A DNA stretch of 15,827 nucleotides from Microcaldota archaeon. GTDB lineage: Archaea; Micrarchaeota; Micrarchaeia; Norongarragalinales; UBA97. This document shows, piece after piece, positions 13,317-15,827 of the stretch. The notes below the pieces were generated by a model. The model worked only from the letters and a program-made list of their open reading frames with translations, had not been told where the DNA came from and searched no databases. The position numbers and the translations under genes are program-made. Every line of letters begins with the position of its first letter. Position 1 is the stretch's first letter. The stretch is from the NCBI GenBank assembly GCA_016217775.1, contig JACRGG010000087.1:1-15827 (forward strand), read 5' to 3'.

Positions 13317-14054
13317 TTACTTGAGCGCGTACTCTATTGCCTGCCGCACATTAGCGACTTCAATAACCGTGATTCCGGCTTCGCTTGCAATGTCTACTGG
13401 AACGCTTCTAGTCTGGCAGCGCGTAATCGTGGTGAACTCCTGCTGCTCGCGCTCGCAAACCTGTTCCTGCTTGACTGCCGAGCTCGTTCCGACTGGAACC
13501 AGTATGGTAGTGTAATTGAATTGCCTTCCCGCCTTGGCTTTCTCGAGGACTCCGCTTACCGCCCCGATGCTTTCGTCGTCTTGAATTGTTCCGGTAATCA
13601 ACACGTTTTCTTTTTGCTCCCTGCCGGTCAGCAAGGCGATTGTAGCCAAAGCCATTGCCGCCCCCGCGCTTTTTCCGCTCACGGAATCCGAGTCGGTTTC
13701 GAAAGTGTAGAACGCGTCCACGCCGTCCGCATCCGCCGCGCCCAGCTCTTTAGCCACCTTTGTTGCCACCTTGAAAGCGGTTTGAATGCTTGACTGCGTT
13801 TGATCGCCGACGAGCGGCTCTCCTTGGCTGAATTCAATGAATACTTTTCCGCTTCCCTTGGCCAGCCTTACTTTCACAAAAGCAATCGCGCCTTTTCCCT
13901 GGTCGTCCAAGCCGGGGAGGCCAACGCGTATTTCCTTGTTTAATTCCTGCGCGCCCGCCCCCGCGCTAACGCCGTTTTTCAAAGTCCCCTCGTACCCGAC
14001 GAAGAAAGCGAGGATTACGGCGAGGCCGAATACTATTGCAAGGGTTTGCTTCAT
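13317..14054 (-). CDS. Membrane-anchored Lon-like (S16) serine protease, long form
   Basis: A 245-residue paralogue of the 12682-13290 product. A hydrophobic N-terminal segment (about 4-20) is followed by a short linker and a Lon-type catalytic domain with GKSAG (S129) and GVLEKAKAG (K172), again 43 residues apart. It differs by an insertion near 204-230 that holds two cysteines (EQVCE and TRCQT) and could form a disulphide in an extracytoplasmic domain; the short form lacks it. The ATG at 14054 follows a TATA-like TTAAAAAAC (near 14080-14088) that overlaps the stop of the upstream small gene. The absence of an ATPase means unfolded or exposed segments would be cut without ATP-driven unfolding. 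Probably co-transcribed with the next two genes. Confidence 0.85.
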   Translation of the reverse strand: MKQTLAIVFGLAVILAFFVGYEGTLKNGVSAGAGAQELNKEIRVGLPGLDDQGKGAIAFVKVRLAKGSGKVFIEFSQGEPLVGDQTQSSIQTAFKVATKVAKELGAADADGVDAFYTFETDSDSVSGKSAGAAMALATIALLTGREQKENVLITGTIQDDESIGAVSGVLEKAKAGRQFNYTTILVPVGTSSAVKQEQVCEREQQEFTTITRCQTRSVPVDIASEAGITVIEVANVRQAIEYALK

Positions 14055-14084
14055 AATAATCAGTTTATGGTGCGAAACCGTTTT

Positions 14085-14303
14085 TTAACCAATTGCTTGG
14101 CTGCCGCGCGCTTTCAAGGCGACTACCCTGCCGCCCTTTATTTTCAGCGTAACCGGCGCGTCTTTAATCCCGCCTAGCCCGCTTGCCTTGAACGCCTTGA
14201 GCAAAGCGTTTTTGTGCTCCGCCTCAAGGGTAACCCTGTGAACCATTCTCTCGCTTGGGTTTCCAAAACCAGTGCTTCCCCAGTAGACAAGCAAGTGAAC
14301 CAA
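14085..14303 (-). CDS. Small hypothetical protein, start uncertain
   Basis: A 72-residue reading from a TTG at 14303; an internal ATG at 14246 would give 53 residues (MVHRVTLEAEHKNALL, then LKIKGGRVVALKARG). The C-terminal part looks like a small beta-rich basic domain I cannot name. The same frame remains open upstream to 14427 without any ATG, GTG or TTG beyond 14303, and the two other frames of 14303-14430 are also partly open (see findings), so the gene may be longer than its apparent start or may be damaged. It sits between the 7S RNA candidate and the protease genes on one strand. Its stop overlaps the promoter of the long-form protease. Confidence 0.5.
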   Translation of the reverse strand: MVHLLVYWGSTGFGNPSERMVHRVTLEAEHKNALLKAFKASGLGGIKDAPVTLKIKGGRVVALKARGSQAIG

Positions 14304-14448
14304 TCCGTTTTCTTCAATGGCGCTGCTTACTTCGGATTTTTCTTCAGTAGTCCCTTTTTGTCTTCTTTCTTGAACTGGAATCGCGTGGTGCCAAAACGTT
14401 CGCGTACTCCTTTTCCATCCGCCCCTTTATTTTTTCAAATCACAAAGC

Positions 14449-14717
14449 GCCGGGCGCGTAGTTTGCTTGACTAAAAGGAAAAGCGGGTTTAATCTTGCAG
14501 AAAAACTCTGTCTTGTAATCTTGCGAGCACGCAAAGCACTCGCTTAGAGTCGCTCCTTCCGGCCTTTGCTCGGTTCGCAAGCGTTGGCGTAACGCAAGGC
14601 AAGGCGTCAACGCTTTTCTGCAGGCCCGTTCTTCCTTAGTCAGTCTAGCTACGCTCTTCGCCCGCCCTAAAGGGGGTTTGGCGTAAAGGCGACCCCTGGC
14701 CGCCCGGCTAGCCCGGC
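14449..14717 (-). ncRNA. Archaeal 7S (signal recognition particle) RNA, candidate
   Basis: No protein is plausible here, while the minus strand folds like SRP RNA. Helix 1: GCCGGGC (14717-14711) with GCCCGGC (14455-14449). A 5' domain with small hairpins follows, including GGGGT/ACCCC. The long helix 5 is formed by 14654-14649 with 14461-14456, 14642-14636 with 14474-14468, and 14622-14614 with 14504-14496. Helix 6: GCGTTG (14613-14608) with CAACGC (14586-14581). Helix 8 is capped by CCGGAAGG (14562-14555), the GGAA tetraloop bound by SRP54/Ffh in this class. Flanks are AT-rich, and a TATA-like TTTGTTAAAC lies about 25 bases upstream. The internal loop beside the tetraloop departs from consensus, and ends are set by helix 1, so they may be off by a few bases. 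Confidence 0.72.
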
Positions 14718-14781
14718 ACAATTACAGTATCAAAACGGGTTTAACAAACTATCCGTTGAGTAAAATAGTATTCGGCAATCT

Positions 14782-14914
14782 TCACCCAATGTTTTTTTCT
14801 TCATACCGTATTTTGTCAATGTCGCGGCTAAGATTTTCACTGCCCGGCCCAAAATCAACTGGCGTTATGCCTGCAAGTCCTTTTTTTCTTTACGCGTTTC
14901 TTCACTTTTTTCAC
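14782..14914 (-). pseudogene. Possible frameshifted micro-gene
   Basis: From a GTG at 14914 one frame encodes a lysine-rich start (KKVKKRVKKK), then closes at 14855. If one base is dropped at the A7 run (T7 at 14881-14887 on the plus strand), it continues as GLAGITPVDFGPG, later SRDIDKIRYEE, to a stop at 14782-14784, about 43 residues in all. A strong TATAAAAAG box lies 30-40 bases upstream of the GTG. The second part has coding-like codons. The extra A may be real, a sequencing error, or the whole thing chance. Confidence 0.3.
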
Positions 14915-15001
14915 GCTATTGCTACGCGCTTGATTAATTAAATTCTTTTTATACGCACTGCAAAGTGGTTGTTTTTTTCAGCAACGGATTTCTTTTCCCT
15001 T

Positions 15002-15030
15002 AAGGCTTTTCTTTTCTAAAGAAAAGGCTT
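15002..15030. terminator. A/T-rich hairpin with T-rich tail
   Basis: CTTTTCTTT (15006-15014) pairs with AAAGAAAAG (15018-15026) around a 3-base loop; beyond a single G-G mismatch, AAG (15002-15004) pairs with CTT (15028-15030). T-rich sequence follows within 11 bases on the plus strand. No plus-strand gene is read into it from nearby, so its role is open. Confidence 0.4.
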
Positions 15031-15063
15031 ATTCCAATCGGTTTTTATTCTTTTTCCCCTCAA

Positions 15064-15070
15064 GTTAATA
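15064..15070 (+). promoter_or_regulatory. TATA-like box of ftsZ
   Basis: GTTAATA is centred about 20 bases before the ATG at 15087, close to the spacing of the other leaderless promoters in this window. Confidence 0.4.
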
Positions 15071-15086
15071 CGGGTGGATTGATTGT

Positions 15087-15827
15087 ATGGAATCAATTGT
15101 TTCTGATGCGATAAAAACAACTTCAAAAAGCAGCTCTAAGGGGAGCGTATTGAACGAAGGGGATTTTCAAACCCCGAGAATAATCGTCCTCGGCTCGGGC
15201 GGTGCGGGATGCAACTCGATAAACCGCCTCGCGCGCGCCGGAATCAAGGGCGCGGAACTGATTGCCGTCAATACCGATAAGATGCACTTGGGAATGATTT
15301 CGGACGCCGCTAAAAAAATCTTGATTGGAGCCTCGACAACTCGTGGCTTGGGCGCGGGGGGTTACCCCGAGGTTGGCGCTAAAGCCGCCGACGCGTCGCG
15401 CGACGCGCTTGAAAAAATCTTGTCCGGAGCCGACTTGGTTTTCCTAACCGCGGGAATGGGAGGCGGTACGGGCACTGGAAGCGCTCCAATCTTGTGCGAC
15501 ATTGCGCGAAAGCAAGGCGCTATTGTAATTGCTATTGTTACTTACCCGTTTGCGCTTGAGCGCGCGAGGCTGGAGAAGGCGGACGCGGGCTTGGAGGCGC
15601 TTAAAGCCCAGGCTGACACTATTATCGTAATCGATAACAATAGGTTGGTTGAAATAGTTCCAAACCTGCCTATCGACCAGGCGTTCAACGTTGCGGACGA
15701 GATTATCGCGCGCGCGGTGCGCGGCATTACGGAGACTATTACCACTCCCTCGATGGTGAACCTGGATTTTGCGGACGTTCGCGCCATAATGTCTAACGGC
15801 GGGGTGTCAATGATTGCAGTCGGGGAA
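15087..15827 (+). CDS. ftsZ: Cell division protein FtsZ, 5' part
   Basis: Tubulin-like GTPase that forms the division ring under the membrane. The frame is open from the ATG at 15087 to the window edge, 247 codons without a stop. After a serine-rich N-terminal extension of about 30 residues come VLGSGGAGCNSINR (34-47), the AVNTDKMHL segment (60-68), LIGASTTRGLGAGG (79-92), the tubulin signature GMGGGTGTGSAP (123-134), VTYPFALERAR and VIDNNRL. NLDFADVRAIM near the end leads toward the T7 synergy region. It resembles the archaeal FtsZ1 group, but FtsZ1 versus FtsZ2 was not tested. The C-terminal domain and tail lie outside the window. Confidence 0.95.
   Translation, partial: MESIVSDAIKTTSKSSSKGSVLNEGDFQTPRIIVLGSGGAGCNSINRLARAGIKGAELIAVNTDKMHLGMISDAAKKILIGASTTRGLGAGGYPEVGAKAADASRDALEKILSGADLVFLTAGMGGGTGTGSAPILCDIARKQGAIVIAIVTYPFALERARLEKADAGLEALKAQADTIIVIDNNRLVEIVPNLPIDQAFNVADEIIARAVRGITETITTPSMVNLDFADVRAIMSNGGVSMIAVGE

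Larger units (their letters stand above)
14718..15086. other. Intergenic region before ftsZ
   Basis: This 369-base AT-rich gap holds the minus-strand promoter of the 7S RNA (14738-14749), a possible frameshifted micro-gene on the minus strand (14782-14914) with its own strong TATA box (minus strand of 14945-14954), a hairpin at 15002-15030, and the ftsZ promoter. The plus-strand open frame 14756-14941 has no ribosome binding site and unlikely composition and is not called. Confidence 0.5.

Noticed and set aside
13269..13793. 174-codon plus-strand frame
   Set aside because: It lies opposite the long-form S16 protease, whose catalytic motifs and N-terminal anchor are clear; the plus frame has no recognisable domain.
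14449..14717. RNase P RNA as an alternative identity
   Set aside because: The conserved GAGGAAAGUC and AGAACCCGGCUUA-type blocks are absent, and the long end-to-end helix 5 fits SRP RNA instead.
14440..14721. 93-codon minus-strand frame across the 7S RNA candidate
   Set aside because: The arginine- and alanine-rich translation is low-complexity, and the same bases form paired helices consistent with a structural RNA.
14756..14941. 61-codon plus-strand frame starting with TTG
   Set aside because: No ribosome binding site or promoter at the right distance, phenylalanine-rich from T-runs, and a better reading exists on the other strand.
1..15827. CRISPR array or insertion sequence
   Set aside because: No regularly spaced repeats of 24-37 bases and no transposase-like reading frame were found.

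Overview
The window looks archaeal, probably a small-genome lineage of the DPANN type (inferred from gene content, not proven). It encodes archaeal class 1 release factor aRF1, archaeal-type riboflavin synthase, CTP-dependent riboflavin kinase, TruD, two membrane-anchored Lon-like (S16) proteases, FtsZ, a tRNA-Ser without encoded CCA, and a structured RNA best read as archaeal 7S (SRP) RNA. Many starts sit about 25 bases from a TATA-like box, as expected of archaeal leaderless mRNAs. Internal operon genes instead carry GGTG or GTGA ribosome binding sites.

Layout. 1-1293 (minus): riboflavin/FMN cluster ribK > ribC > ribH (ribH cut by the window edge), with an inverted-repeat region upstream of ribK. 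1445-2273: AT-rich stretch bounded by a 17-bp exact direct repeat, holding one small winged-helix gene and a cluster of hairpins. 2353-3050: VapBC-type toxin-antitoxin pair. 3132-5800: translation genes serS and prf1, separated by an AT-rich gap with a 21-bp tandem duplication. 5892-6859: nucleotidyltransferase/HEPN pair. 6869-7960: divergent inositol-monophosphatase-family gene and a small membrane protein. 8002-9117: truD. 9153-9674 (minus): tRNA-Ser(GCU) and a hypothetical gene. 9770-11482: pyrG. 11508-14303 (minus): two paralogous proteins of unknown function, two S16 proteases and a small hypothetical gene. 14449-14717 (minus): 7S RNA candidate. 14718-15086: mostly noncoding, with a possible frameshifted micro-gene and a hairpin. 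15087-end: ftsZ, cut by the edge.

How the genes fit together. ribK, ribC and ribH cover the end of riboflavin synthesis plus FMN formation, and RibK carries its own N-terminal DNA-binding domain, so feedback control is plausible. serS and tRNA-Ser are partners; prf1, truD and 7S RNA serve translation and protein targeting; pyrG makes CTP, the phosphate donor RibK uses. VapBC and MNT/HEPN are two separate two-gene stress or defence modules. The least explained block is 11.5-14.3 kb, where two extracytoplasmic Lon-fold proteases are followed, with overlapping start and stop, by a member of an unrecognised paralogous family.
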